From Herbidospora sakaeratensis (GTDB lineage Bacteria > Actinomycetota > Actinomycetes > Streptosporangiales > Streptosporangiaceae): 38,618 nucleotides of DNA. Below the pieces are notes generated by a model that had not been told where the DNA came from, made no database searches, and worked only from the letters and a program-made list of their open reading frames with translations. Position numbers and translations under genes: made by a program. The stretch is taken from NCBI RefSeq assembly GCF_001570525.1, contig NZ_BBXC01000012.1, forward strand, positions 1-38,618, read 5' to 3'. Positions within the stretch are counted from its first letter, which is position 1, and each line of letters starts with the position of its first letter. Positions 24,723-34,194 of this stretch are shown one piece after another.

Positions 24723-26147
24723 TCACGTCAGGGCGGCCAACTGGTCGGCGAACCACCTCTCGGGGGGCATCGCGGTGGCCGCCCGGCGCAGCCGCGTGCA
24801 GCGTTCGGCCCGCTCCTTGTCGGGCATCACCAGGCCCTCGTGCAGGGCGGCGGCGGTGCCCGAGACGTCGTAGGGGTTGACCAGAAGCGAGTCGGCGCCG
24901 AGTTCGGCCGCCGCGCCCGCCTCGCGCGAGAGCACCAGCACGCAGCGCGGCGACAGGATCGGCCCCTCTTTGGCGACCAGGTTCATGCCGTCGCGGATCG
25001 GGTTCACCAGCAGCACGTCGGCCATGCGGTAGGCGGCCAGCGAGCGCGGATAGTCGTCCTGCATGTTGAGGATCAGCGGGTCCCAGTCGTCGGTGGCGTA
25101 CTCGTCCTCGATCTCCTTGGCGCAGCGCTGCACGGCCGCGGTGTACTCGCGGTATTCGGGCAGGTCGTGGCGGGAGGGATAGGCGAAGGCGAGGTGCACG
25201 ACCTTGCCGTGCCACTCGGGATGCTCGGCCAGGAACTCGCGGTAGGCGAGCATGCCGCGGACGATGTTCTTGGACAACTCGGTGCGGTCGATGCGCACGA
25301 TCAGCCGCCGGTCGCCCACCTGCTCCTTTATGGCCAGCATGTGCGACTCGACGTCGGGCTCGAAGGCGCGGGCCACCAGCGCGTCGCCGTCGACGCCCAG
25401 GGCGTGCACGCCGATGCGGGTGAGGCGGCCGTCGAACTCCACCGTCTTGGCCGCGCGGTCGACCCGGGCGTCGAGCACCGCCTCGCAGCAGTCCATGAAC
25501 GCCGCCGCCCACCGGTCGGTCAGGAACCCGGCGTGGTCGGCCCCGAGCACGCCCTGGAGGATCTCGGCCGCGATGCCGTCGGGCAGCAGCGAGAAGTACT
25601 CGGGCGGCGCCCACGGTGTGTGGGAGAAGTGGGCCACCCGCAGGTCGGGCCGGTCGACCCGGAGCATCGCCGGGGCCAGCGTCAGGTGGTAGTCCTGGAT
25701 CATCACCTTCGCGCCGTGGGCCGCCTCTTCTGCCAGGGCCAGCGCGAACGCGCCGTTGTACTCGCGGTAGGACTCCCACTCGCGGTGGAACCGGGTGTCG
25801 AAGGTGGGCGCGAACGGGGTGTTGTAGAGCAGGTGGCTGACGAACCACAGGGTGGAGTTGGCGACCGCGTTGTAGGCCCGGTGGAAGACGGCCGGGGGGA
25901 TGTCGAGCATGCGTACCGGGCCGGTGTCGTAGCCCGCGCGGTCGATGCGGCCCTCGGGCGCGAGCCTGACCGCGCTGCGGTCGCCGTCGGAGAGCGCGGC
26001 GCAGATCCACAGGTGGTCGTCGCCCCGGGCGACCTCTGACAATCCGGACACCAGCCCGCCGCCGCCTCTCCGCATCGTCAGCGCGCCGTCATCCGAGAGG
26101 ATGAACGAGACGGGCCCGCGGTTGGAGGCGATCAGCGTTGAACTCAC
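24723..26147 (-). CDS. otsA: Trehalose-6-phosphate synthase (GT20)
   Basis: A 474-residue retaining glycosyltransferase that makes trehalose 6-phosphate from a nucleotide-activated glucose and glucose 6-phosphate. GT20 motifs include SNRGPVSF with the GGGGLVSGL phosphate loop, IQDYHLTLAP, HFSHTPW, RIDRTELSKNI and LVNPIRDGMNLVAKE. The start is set at GTG 26147, which puts the SNRGP motif at the standard position; a GTG three codons earlier or ATG at 26198 are possible. It is divergent from the ECF sigma gene. The residues normally contacting the nucleotide are present. Confidence 0.94.
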   Translation of the reverse strand: MSSTLIASNRGPVSFILSDDGALTMRRGGGGLVSGLSEVARGDDHLWICAALSDGDRSAVRLAPEGRIDRAGYDTGPVRMLDIPPAVFHRAYNAVANSTLWFVSHLLYNTPFAPTFDTRFHREWESYREYNGAFALALAEEAAHGAKVMIQDYHLTLAPAMLRVDRPDLRVAHFSHTPWAPPEYFSLLPDGIAAEILQGVLGADHAGFLTDRWAAAFMDCCEAVLDARVDRAAKTVEFDGRLTRIGVHALGVDGDALVARAFEPDVESHMLAIKEQVGDRRLIVRIDRTELSKNIVRGMLAYREFLAEHPEWHGKVVHLAFAYPSRHDLPEYREYTAAVQRCAKEIEDEYATDDWDPLILNMQDDYPRSLAAYRMADVLLVNPIRDGMNLVAKEGPILSPRCVLVLSREAGAAAELGADSLLVNPYDVSGTAAALHEGLVMPDKERAERCTRLRRAATAMPPERWFADQLAALT

Positions 26148-26243
26148 GGTGGGCACACCCCAGATGGCCGGAGGACTAAGAAAAGATGTCGTCGGCAATA
26201 GGATGTCAGGAAACCCCCGGCCGCCGAAGAATCGGGGCAGTCA

Positions 26244-26804
26244 ATGCCGCTTGACGAGACCACCGAGGAACTGGCCCGCACCGCCGCCACCGGCGACCAC
26301 GTCGCCCTCGGCGAACTGCTGCGCCGCGTCGAACCCGACGTGCTGCGTCACTGCGAACGCCTGCTTCCCTACCGCCAGGACGCCGAAGAGGCCTGTCAGG
26401 ACACGCTGCTCGCGGTGGCCCGCAACATCGGCCGCTTCGAGGGGCGCTCCCGGTTCTCCACCTGGCTGCACATCGTGACCGCCAACTGCGCCCGCACCAC
26501 CTACCGCACGCTCAAGCGGCGCTCGGCCGAGCAGTCGAGCGACGAGCTGGCCGAGCAGCGGCCCGACCCCCACCGGGTCAGCGTGATCGCCGGCGCCCGC
26601 CTCGACCTGCTCGACGCGATCGAGGCGCTGGAGGCCGAGAAGCCCGACCTGGCCCGCGCGCTGGTGTTGTGCGACATCGTCCAGCTCGACTACTCCGACA
26701 TCGCCGCGCAGCTCGGCATCCCGCTCGGCACCGCCAAGAGCCGCATCCACCAGGCCAGGAAGCACATCCAGGCCTCGCTCGGCGACGGCTATCTCGGCAG
26801 ATGA
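26244..26804 (+). CDS. ECF-type RNA polymerase sigma factor
   Basis: A 186-residue sigma-70 family factor of the ECF group. Region 2 spans about 20-90 (YRQDAEEACQDTLLAVARNI, then RSRFSTWLHIVTANCART), and region 4 spans about 125-180 (DYSDIAAQLGIPLGTAKSRI). There is no anti-sigma gene next to it, so its control is unknown. The start is ATG at 26244. A direct repeat of GATGTC (26185-26190 and 26202-26207, 17-base period) lies in the gap shared with otsA and might be part of a regulated promoter. Confidence 0.93.
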   Translation: MPLDETTEELARTAATGDHVALGELLRRVEPDVLRHCERLLPYRQDAEEACQDTLLAVARNIGRFEGRSRFSTWLHIVTANCARTTYRTLKRRSAEQSSDELAEQRPDPHRVSVIAGARLDLLDAIEALEAEKPDLARALVLCDIVQLDYSDIAAQLGIPLGTAKSRIHQARKHIQASLGDGYLGR

Positions 26805-26863
26805 GATGCCGATTCGGACTCTGAGGAGCCCGAGGTACAGTTTTCACGACAACTGAATATTTG

Positions 26864-26998
26864 CTCATCCAGAGGGGTGGAGGGACCGGCCCTGCGAAGC
26901 CCCGGCAACCATTCCGATTCAACTCGCCACGGGGCGAGGCCGGTCGGAACAGGTGCCAATTCCGGTCTGTGATCAAGGCGGTCGCAGGCGAAGATGAG
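26864..26998 (+). ncRNA. SAM-I (S-box) riboswitch
   Basis: The aptamer is easily recognised. P1 pairs CTCATC (26864-26869) with GATGAG (26993-26998). The conserved core follows: AGAGGGGTGGAGGGACCGGC, then GAAGCCCCGGCAACC. P3 is built from TTCCGA with TCGGAA around CTCGCC-ACGG-GGCGAG. GGTGCCAATTCC is the invariant J3/4-P2 segment, and P4 pairs CTGTGATC with GGTCGCAG. These RNAs bind S-adenosylmethionine and repress methionine and SAM genes. The 3' strand of P1 runs directly into the ribosome binding site (GGGAAAGG) of the next gene, and no terminator hairpin follows, so control is probably translational. Confidence 0.95.
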
Positions 26999-27014
26999 GG
27001 AAAGGCCTCGCTTC

Positions 27015-28259
27015 ATGGCGCTTCAGCACGACTTCGGACCCGCCGTCGCCCTCTCCTGCCGCGAGTGTGGCGCCCGTTACGACCTCGGTCCGATCTTCGC
27101 CTGTCAGGACTGTTTCGGGCCACTTGAGGTGGCGTACGACTTCGGGACCGTCAGCCGCGAGGACATCGCCGCGGGCCCGGCCAACATCTGGCGTTACCGG
27201 GCGCTGCTGCCCGTGCCGGCGAACGTCGCCGACAAGCCCAACCTCCAGCCCGGGTGGACCAAGCTCCACCACGCCGGCAACCTCGGCGCCGAACTCGGGC
27301 TGCGCGACCTCTACGTGAAGGACGACTCCGGCAACCCGACCCACTCGTTCAAGGACCGCGTGGTGTCGATCGCCGTTGAGGCGGCCCGTAACTTCGGGTT
27401 CACGACCCTCTCCTGCTCCTCGACGGGGAACCTGGCCGGCGCCGTCGGCGCCGCCGCCGCCCGCGCCGGGCTCGACTCGTGCGTGTTCATCCCGTCGAAC
27501 CTCGAAGAGGCCAAGATCGTCGTCGCCTCCGTGTACGGCGGCAAGCTCGTCGGCATCGAGGGCACCTACGACGAGGTCAACCGCTTCTGCTCCGAGCTCA
27601 TCGGCGACCCGCTGGGCGAGAAGTGGGGCTTCGTCAACGTGAACCTGCGGCCCTACTACGCCGAGGGCTCCAAGACCCTGGCGTACGAGATCGCCGAGCA
27701 GCTCGGGTGGCGCCTCCCCGAGCAGATCATCATCCCGATCGCCTCGGGCTCGCAGCTCACCAAGATCGACAAGGGCTTCAAGGAGCTCATCGCGCTCGGC
27801 CTGGTCGACGACACCCCCTACAAGATCTTCGGGGCGCAGGCGGCCGGGTGCTCGCCGGTGTCGGCGGCGTACAAGGCCGGGCACGACGTCGTGCGCCCGG
27901 TGAAGCCCGACACGATCGCCAAGTCGCTGGCGATCGGCAACCCCGCCGACGGGCCCTACGTGCTCGACATCGCCCGGCGGACCGGCGGGGCCGTCGAGGA
28001 CGTCACCGACCCCGAGATCGTGGCCGCGATCCGCCTGCTGGCCCGCACCGAGGGCGTGTTCGCCGAGACGGCGGGCGGCGTGACGGTCGGGGTGTTGCGC
28101 AAGCTCACGGAGGCCGGGGTGATCGACCCCGACGCCACCACGGTGGTGCTCAACACGGGAGAGGGGCTCAAGACCCTCGACGCCGTCCAGTCGGAGGCCC
28201 GCCCGACGGCCGTCATCCGCCCGTCTCTCGACGCCTTCCGCACGGCTTTCGCCAACTAA
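27015..28259 (+). CDS. metM: Threonine-synthase-like PLP enzyme, probable homocysteine synthase MetM
   Basis: A 414-residue fold-type II PLP enzyme. An N-terminal zinc-ribbon-like segment has Cys15, Cys18, Cys30 and Cys33. The PLP lysine is Lys113 in THSFKDR, and SSTGNLAGA is the phosphate-binding region. By sequence it would be called threonine synthase (ThrC), which acts on O-phosphohomoserine. Two context signs argue for another product: a SAM-I riboswitch controls it, and a Gly-Gly-ending sulfur carrier follows 28 bases later. The MetM/MetO system described in Streptomyces uses the same substrate but makes homocysteine with thiocarboxylated MetO. The ATG at 27015 is chosen; an in-frame ATG at 26994 lies inside riboswitch stem P1. 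A canonical thrC should exist elsewhere with hom and thrB. Confidence 0.85.
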   Translation: MALQHDFGPAVALSCRECGARYDLGPIFACQDCFGPLEVAYDFGTVSREDIAAGPANIWRYRALLPVPANVADKPNLQPGWTKLHHAGNLGAELGLRDLYVKDDSGNPTHSFKDRVVSIAVEAARNFGFTTLSCSSTGNLAGAVGAAAARAGLDSCVFIPSNLEEAKIVVASVYGGKLVGIEGTYDEVNRFCSELIGDPLGEKWGFVNVNLRPYYAEGSKTLAYEIAEQLGWRLPEQIIIPIASGSQLTKIDKGFKELIALGLVDDTPYKIFGAQAAGCSPVSAAYKAGHDVVRPVKPDTIAKSLAIGNPADGPYVLDIARRTGGAVEDVTDPEIVAAIRLLARTEGVFAETAGGVTVGVLRKLTEAGVIDPDATTVVLNTGEGLKTLDAVQSEARPTAVIRPSLDAFRTAFAN

Positions 28260-28287
28260 TCTAACTGTTCGTTAAGGAGAGTCAACA

Positions 28288-28563
28288 ATGAGTGTTTCTG
28301 TGCGGATTCCGACGATTCTCCGGACGTACACCGGAGGCGCCGCCGAGGTGGCCGGCGAAGGGGCGACGCTGCGCGAGGTGTTCGAGAAACTCGACGCCGA
28401 CTACCCCGGCATCGGGGCCAGGATCCTCGACGAATCGGGCAAGGTGCGGCGTTTTGTCAACGTCTACGTCGGAGAAGAGGACGTCCGATTCTCCGAAGGT
28501 TTGGACACTCCAACCCCTGCGGGCGTACAGATTTCGGTGATCCCCGCCGTAGCCGGAGGGTGA
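28288..28563 (+). CDS. metO: Ubiquitin-fold sulfur carrier protein, probable MetO
   Basis: A 91-residue MoaD/ThiS-family protein (MSVSVRIPTILRTYTGG at the start, RFVNVYVGEEDVRF in the core) whose last residues are IPAVAGG. The C-terminal Gly-Gly is exposed without any extension, so no protease is required before an E1-like enzyme adenylates it and turns it into a thiocarboxylate. As neighbour of the MetM-like enzyme it would supply sulfur for homocysteine, much as CysO serves CysM for cysteine. The ATG has AAGGAGAG 6 bases ahead, and the riboswitch transcript should include it. The activating enzyme (MoeB/MoeZ type) is not in this window. A general MoaD or ThiS role is the alternative. Confidence 0.88.
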   Translation: MSVSVRIPTILRTYTGGAAEVAGEGATLREVFEKLDADYPGIGARILDESGKVRRFVNVYVGEEDVRFSEGLDTPTPAGVQISVIPAVAGG

Positions 28564-28581
28564 CCTTCCGCAGCCTTTCCC

Positions 28582-28612
28582 ACACCCACGTACTCCTACA
28601 GTGCGTGGGTGT
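28582..28612 (+). terminator. Terminator after metO
   Basis: ACACCCACG (28582-28590) pairs perfectly with CGTGGGTGT (28604-28612), followed by TTCTATGTTT. It lies 19 bases after the stop and closes the riboswitch-metM-metO unit. Confidence 0.85.
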
Positions 28613-28887
28613 TTCTATGTTTACCTGCACTTCTATCGTTATCGAAGCTTAATGAGTGCCATGGCATATGGTGCAATTCTCAACCAACCAATCTCTAACC
28701 GAAAAAGAAGCCCTCTCGCTTTGGGCGAACGACAACAAGTCAGGGGCCGATTGACTCTGTTGTCCCACGCCTTGGCATGTGTATGGTCGAGAACGATCGA
28801 CGTAGCCGGAGAACACGGCGCGAAAGGTCACGGACCAGCGGTGGAATGGGCGGGTCCGTTGCCAGGCCCAGCAAGAGGAGTCGGAAA
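28613..28887 (+). promoter_or_regulatory. Promoter and leader region of the cold-shock gene
   Basis: This 275-base stretch has no gene and is AT-rich in its first half, standing out from its surroundings. It must contain the promoter of the cold-shock gene; TTGACT at about 28751 is a candidate -35, but no good -10 is seen at the right distance. A long leader would fit cold-shock mRNAs, whose 5' regions often act as temperature-sensitive structures. Confidence 0.45.
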
Positions 28888-29088
28888 GTGGCGCAGGGCA
28901 CCGTCAAATGGTTTAACGCGGACAAGGGCTACGGCTTCATCGCGGTAGACGGTGGTAAGGACGTTTTCGTCCATTACTCGGCAATCATGATGGACGGCTA
29001 CAAGGCCCTCGAGCAGGGCCAGCGTGTGGAGTTCGACATCACGCAGGGACAGAAGGGCCCGCAGGCGGAGGCTGTCCGGACCGTCTGA
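28888..29088 (+). CDS. Cold-shock protein, CspA family
   Basis: A 66-residue single-domain nucleic-acid chaperone (OB fold). RNP1 is KGYGFI (13-18) and RNP2 is VFVHYS (26-31), with Trp8 and Phe9 forming the usual binding face. It binds single-stranded RNA and DNA and melts mRNA structure. The start is GTG at 28888, preceded by GAGGAG. In RNP2 a tyrosine replaces the more common phenylalanine. A terminator follows about 90 bases later, so it is monocistronic. A csp gene next to groEL is a layout I recall from Streptomyces. Confidence 0.96.
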   Translation: MAQGTVKWFNADKGYGFIAVDGGKDVFVHYSAIMMDGYKALEQGQRVEFDITQGQKGPQAEAVRTV

Positions 29089-29179
29089 TCCCCTCAGACC
29101 GCGAACCTTCCCGGCCCCATCCGCGTGAGCGGTCGAGAAAGGTTCGGCTGTAACCAACCCCACCACCCCAGCGACCTGG

Positions 29180-29208
29180 AACCCGGCCCGCAGCCTGCGG
29201 GCCGGGTT
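29180..29208 (+). terminator. Terminator between csp and groEL
   Basis: AACCCGGCCCGCA (29180-29192) pairs with TGCGGGCCGGGTT (29196-29208): a 13-bp perfect stem with a 3-nt loop and a short U-run (TTTCT). It isolates the groEL promoter from csp transcription. Confidence 0.9.
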
Positions 29209-29249
29209 TCTGCTGCCGCCCCGCCTGACCTGCCCCTCCCGCTCTCCGG

Positions 29250-31055
<1,806 letters not shown>

Positions 31056-31077
31056 GTCCATCCCGCATCACAGATGA

Positions 31078-31099
31078 GGCGGTCCCTTTCGGGGCCGCC
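31078..31099 (+). terminator. Terminator after groEL
   Basis: GGCGGTCCC (31078-31086) pairs with GGGGCCGCC (31091-31099) through a 4-nt loop, one G-U pair included, followed by TTCTTCTGTTT. It lies 22 bases after the stop. Confidence 0.9.
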
Positions 31100-31118
31100 T
31101 TCTTCTGTTTCCGGTACG

Positions 31119-31526
31119 TCAGAAGTGCCGCACCCAGCGGCCCCACTGTTCCTGCATGACGTATCCCGTGGCCGCCCACGCAGGGTGGGCGTCGGTGTTG
31201 TCGTGCAGGACCATCGCGTCGACGCGGAACGCGCCGAGCGCTTTGAAGCGCTCCTCGGCGGCGGCGATGAGCTGCCTGGCGAGGCCCCGGCGGCGCGCCT
31301 GCGGCGCGACCGCGAGCCGGTAGAGGTGGGCCCGCCAGCCGTCCCAGCCCGCGATGACGGTGCCCACGACGGCGCCGTCGAGTTCGTACACGAGCAGGGC
31401 CTCGGGGTCGCGCTCGATCAGGGCGTGCACCTTCGCGGGGTCGTCGCGGCGGTCGGTGCCCTCGGCGGCGGCGACCCAGAACTCCAGGATCGCGTCGACG
31501 TCGGCCGGGGTGGCGGGGCGGATCAC
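31119..31526 (-). CDS. GNAT-family N-acetyltransferase
   Basis: A 135-residue acetyltransferase (IRPATPADVDAILEFW at the start; acetyl-CoA loop LYRLAVAPQARRRGLARQLI; late segment DAHPAWAATGYVMQEQWGRW). The Q/R-x-x-G-x-G/A loop is intact as RRRGLA. The substrate may be a small amine or a protein N-terminus; not determinable. The GTG start overlaps the helicase stop in a GTGA, with GGAGG 4 bases ahead, so its translation is coupled to the helicase. Confidence 0.92.
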   Translation of the reverse strand: MIRPATPADVDAILEFWVAAAEGTDRRDDPAKVHALIERDPEALLVYELDGAVVGTVIAGWDGWRAHLYRLAVAPQARRRGLARQLIAAAEERFKALGAFRVDAMVLHDNTDAHPAWAATGYVMQEQWGRWVRHF

Positions 31527-33514
31527 AGGGCCTCCGGGAGCGGCTTGGCGTGCACCACGGTCAGGGTGGTGACGGCTCGGGTCAGGACGACGTACAGGCG
31601 CGCCATGCCTCTCGGTTCGGCGGCGACGATGTCGGCGGGTTCCACCACGACGACGTGGTCGTACTCCAGACCCTTGGCGAGGCCCGCCGGGACGACGAGC
31701 ACCTTCGAGCCGTCGCCCTCGGGGCCCAGCACGGGAGCGCCGAGCGCGGTCGCGAAGGTCTCCGCGTCGGCGTCGCGGACGATGACGCCCACCGAACCCT
31801 CGCCCGCGGCGGTCACGGCGTCTCTCACGCCTCCGAGGACATCGGAGGTCTCCACCAGCCTCAGGGATCCCGCGCCCGGACGCAGCGAGCGCGGCGCGGC
31901 CAGTTCGGGGGCGATGCCGGGCAGCAGGCGGGCGGCGTAGTCGAGCACCTCCCGCGGGACGCGGAAGCCAAGGGTCAGTTCCGTCACCAGACCTTCGGCG
32001 AAGCCGAGATGCCGCAGCACGGTGTTCCACGAGCGCGCCGACCACGGGGTGGTGCCCTGCGCGAGGTCGCCCAGGATGGTCGCAGAACCGGTCCGGCAGC
32101 GGCGGCCGAGCGCGCGCAGCTGCATCTCCGACAGGTCCTGCGCCTCGTCGACCACGAGGTGGCCGTGGGAGGGGGTGCGGTCCATCAGGTCGGCCAGTTC
32201 GTCGAGCAGCGCTCCGTCGGCGCCGCTCCACTTCGTGCTCCGGTGGGACTTGGAGGGCTTCGTCCAGACGAGAGCGGCCTGTTCCTCGGCGGTCAGGTCG
32301 TCTTTGGCGGCCCTGGCCAGGAAGGCCGCGTCGGAGAGCAGCCGGAAGAGCACCTGCTCGGGCGTCAGCTTCGGCCAGACCTGGTCGACCACGGCCTTGA
32401 CCGGCTTCGAGCGCGCGACCGCGTCCTGCACCCGGTCGTCGGGGGACTCCCCGCGCCGTTCCATCTGCACCAGGACCTGATGGGCCAGTCGTTGCGCCAG
32501 CGTCGCCCGGCCCGGGTTGTAGCGGGTGGTGCCGCGCAGCGAGGCCACGATCTCGCGCACCTCGTGGTCGGCCACGCGGTAGCGGTTGGCCCCCTTGGTG
32601 ACCAGCACCCCTTCGACCGGCTTCACCACGTGGAGCCACAACGCGCGCGTCAGCACCCGGGCCATGCGCGCGTCGCCCTTGACCGCCGACACGGCCGGTT
32701 CCTCGGGATGGGCGTGGTCGCCCAGGATGCCCGCCACGGTCGTCTGGTCGACCTTCACCTCGCCGAGCGCGGGCAGCACCGATGAGATGTACGAAAGGAA
32801 GGCGCGGTTAGGGCCCACGATCATCACGCCGGCGCGAGACAATTTCTCGCGATGGGTGAACAGCAGATAAGCCGCGCGGTGCAGGCCCACCGCGGTCTTC
32901 CCCGTGCCCGGCGCCCCCTGCACGCACACGGTGACGCCGAGGTCGGCGCGCACGATCTCGTCCTGGTCGGGCTGGATCGTGGCCACGATGTCGCGCATCG
33001 GGCCGGTGCGCGGGCGCTCGATCTCGTCGGTCAGGATCCGCGAGGGGCCGAGGTCGCCGCCGTGGGCCAGGTCCTCGTCCTCGAACGCGGTGAGCTCGCC
33101 GCCCTGGTAGCCGAACCGGCGGCGCCGGTCGACGCCCATCGGCTCGGCCGGGCTGGCCTGGTAGAACGCCCGCGAGACGGGCGCGCGCCAGTCGATGACC
33201 AGCGCCCGGCCGCCGCCGTCGTGGACGTGCCGGCGGCCGACGTACAGGACCGGCGGGAGGTCGTCGGCGCCGTCGCGGTCGAGGCGGCCGAAGAACAGCG
33301 GGGTGTCGGGGTGGTCGGCGAGCGCCGCGACACGCTGGTCGAGCAGCCCCTGGAGCACCTGCCGCGAGACCCAGTCGCCGGCCATGTCCGACGACAACGA
33401 CTGCGCGTGCTCCCGCATGGCGCGCAGGGCCGCCCGCGACTCGTCGAGGTGCCGCCGTTCCTCCGCGAGGCCGTCGGCCGGGGGTATGTCGGGGGCGAGG
33501 GTGTGCTGGGGCAT
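31523..33514 (-). CDS. HelD-family RNA polymerase-associated helicase-like protein
   Basis: A 663-residue UvrD-like SF1 protein. An N-terminal coiled coil (about 15-45, LAEERRHLDESRAALRAMRE) precedes the 1A domain with Walker A GAPGTGKT (200-207). Walker B is VVDEAQDLS; later motifs are LGFRVPREVL, AKGLEYDHVVVVEP and YVVLTRAVTTL. HelD proteins insert into RNA polymerase and release it from DNA; the actinobacterial HelR branch protects the enzyme from rifamycins. At 663 residues it is somewhat shorter than mycobacterial HelD. No RAE site is seen upstream (33515-33638), so a HelR role is not supported by its promoter. Start ATG 33514. Confidence 0.9.
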   Translation of the reverse strand: MPQHTLAPDIPPADGLAEERRHLDESRAALRAMREHAQSLSSDMAGDWVSRQVLQGLLDQRVAALADHPDTPLFFGRLDRDGADDLPPVLYVGRRHVHDGGGRALVIDWRAPVSRAFYQASPAEPMGVDRRRRFGYQGGELTAFEDEDLAHGGDLGPSRILTDEIERPRTGPMRDIVATIQPDQDEIVRADLGVTVCVQGAPGTGKTAVGLHRAAYLLFTHREKLSRAGVMIVGPNRAFLSYISSVLPALGEVKVDQTTVAGILGDHAHPEEPAVSAVKGDARMARVLTRALWLHVVKPVEGVLVTKGANRYRVADHEVREIVASLRGTTRYNPGRATLAQRLAHQVLVQMERRGESPDDRVQDAVARSKPVKAVVDQVWPKLTPEQVLFRLLSDAAFLARAAKDDLTAEEQAALVWTKPSKSHRSTKWSGADGALLDELADLMDRTPSHGHLVVDEAQDLSEMQLRALGRRCRTGSATILGDLAQGTTPWSARSWNTVLRHLGFAEGLVTELTLGFRVPREVLDYAARLLPGIAPELAAPRSLRPGAGSLRLVETSDVLGGVRDAVTAAGEGSVGVIVRDADAETFATALGAPVLGPEGDGSKVLVVPAGLAKGLEYDHVVVVEPADIVAAEPRGMARLYVVLTRAVTTLTVVHAKPLPEAL

Positions 33515-33638
33515 GACGGAGTGCCTCCTGCCGGAGTGGTTCGGGTGGGCGAACCGGCCAGCTTAGTCGTCCGGCGAGGCCAGGCCAAAAGGTTTATGGG
33601 CCGACTGACTCGCGTCGTGGCTGGGTAGGGCAGCAGAG

Positions 33639-33950
33639 GTGTTCCGTGGCCCTATCCCGCTCCCGCCCGCGCTGCCCGCCGCCGTCATGGTGCTGCTCGC
33701 CGCACTGTGGGGTCTTTCCGTGTACGCGGGCTGGGGTCTGGAGGCGTTCTGCGCCAGCGGTGAGCCGGCCGACGACTGCGGCGGCCGCATGGCCCTCGTG
33801 ACGGCCGTCTCGTCGCTTTTCGCGGTCGTCGCGACGGCGCTCACGATCGGCGCGTGGCTGACGTGGCGCGCCCGTCTTCTCGTCTACGCAATCGCCGCAT
33901 GGATGGCGGCGGAAGGCGTACTATTCGTCGGAGGTCTGGTCGCGCAGTAA
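33639..33950 (+). CDS. Small membrane protein of unknown function
   Basis: A 103-residue protein with three hydrophobic segments (PAAVMVLLAALWGLSVYAGW, ALVTAVSSLFAVVATALTIGAWL, LLVYAIAAWMAAEGVLFVGGLV) and a short external-looking loop with two cysteines (FCASGEPADDCGG). The GTG start at 33639 follows TAGGGCAGCAGAG. It is divergent from the HelD gene. Family not recognised. Confidence 0.75.
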   Translation: MFRGPIPLPPALPAAVMVLLAALWGLSVYAGWGLEAFCASGEPADDCGGRMALVTAVSSLFAVVATALTIGAWLTWRARLLVYAIAAWMAAEGVLFVGGLVAQ

Positions 33951-34160
33951 TCTCGCGAATACCCTCCGAAGTCTTAATCAATCGGTATGGGAAAAGCCCT
34001 AGAAAAGCGCGGCAAATTAGGTGATTGCCCAGGACAATGGGGGTATGCCCGAACCTGGGCGTTGATGCCATCTTTGGCTGTGGGGGCCAAGGGCACGAGG
34101 GGGTGATGAGGTTGTCTCGGGCCTACGGAATTTCGTGGACTTAAGTATGTTTTCTAAGTA
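33951..34160 (+). other. Structured non-coding stretch, possible 3' UTR or small RNA
   Basis: This 210-base segment contains no plausible gene and no tRNA features. Several stems can be drawn: GCCCAGG (34027-34033) with CCTGGGC (34054-34060), an inner GGG/CCC hairpin, and TTGGC with GCCAA around 34074-34092. It ends in the strong terminator at 34161-34188, whose U-run reads rightward. It may be the tail of the small membrane protein mRNA or an independent RNA. It matches no riboswitch class I know. Confidence 0.4.
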
Positions 34161-34188
34161 GGCCCGGCGGGAGTTGTCCCGCCGGGCC
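34161..34188. terminator. Terminator with 12-bp perfect stem
   Basis: GGCCCGGCGGGA (34161-34172) pairs with TCCCGCCGGGCC (34177-34188) around GTTG; TTTTATTTA follows on the plus strand. It also lies 6 bases beyond the stop of the minus-strand XPB gene, so it can serve both convergent transcripts. Confidence 0.93.
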
Positions 34189-34194
34189 TTTTAT

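Noticed and set aside
28617..28652. An 11-codon frame in the cold-shock gene leader
   Set aside because: No ribosome binding site; it starts within the U-rich tail of the preceding terminator.
33515..33638. Search for an RAE before the HelD-type gene
   Set aside because: No CTTGCGGCAAG-like core on either strand, so rifamycin induction is not claimed for this gene.
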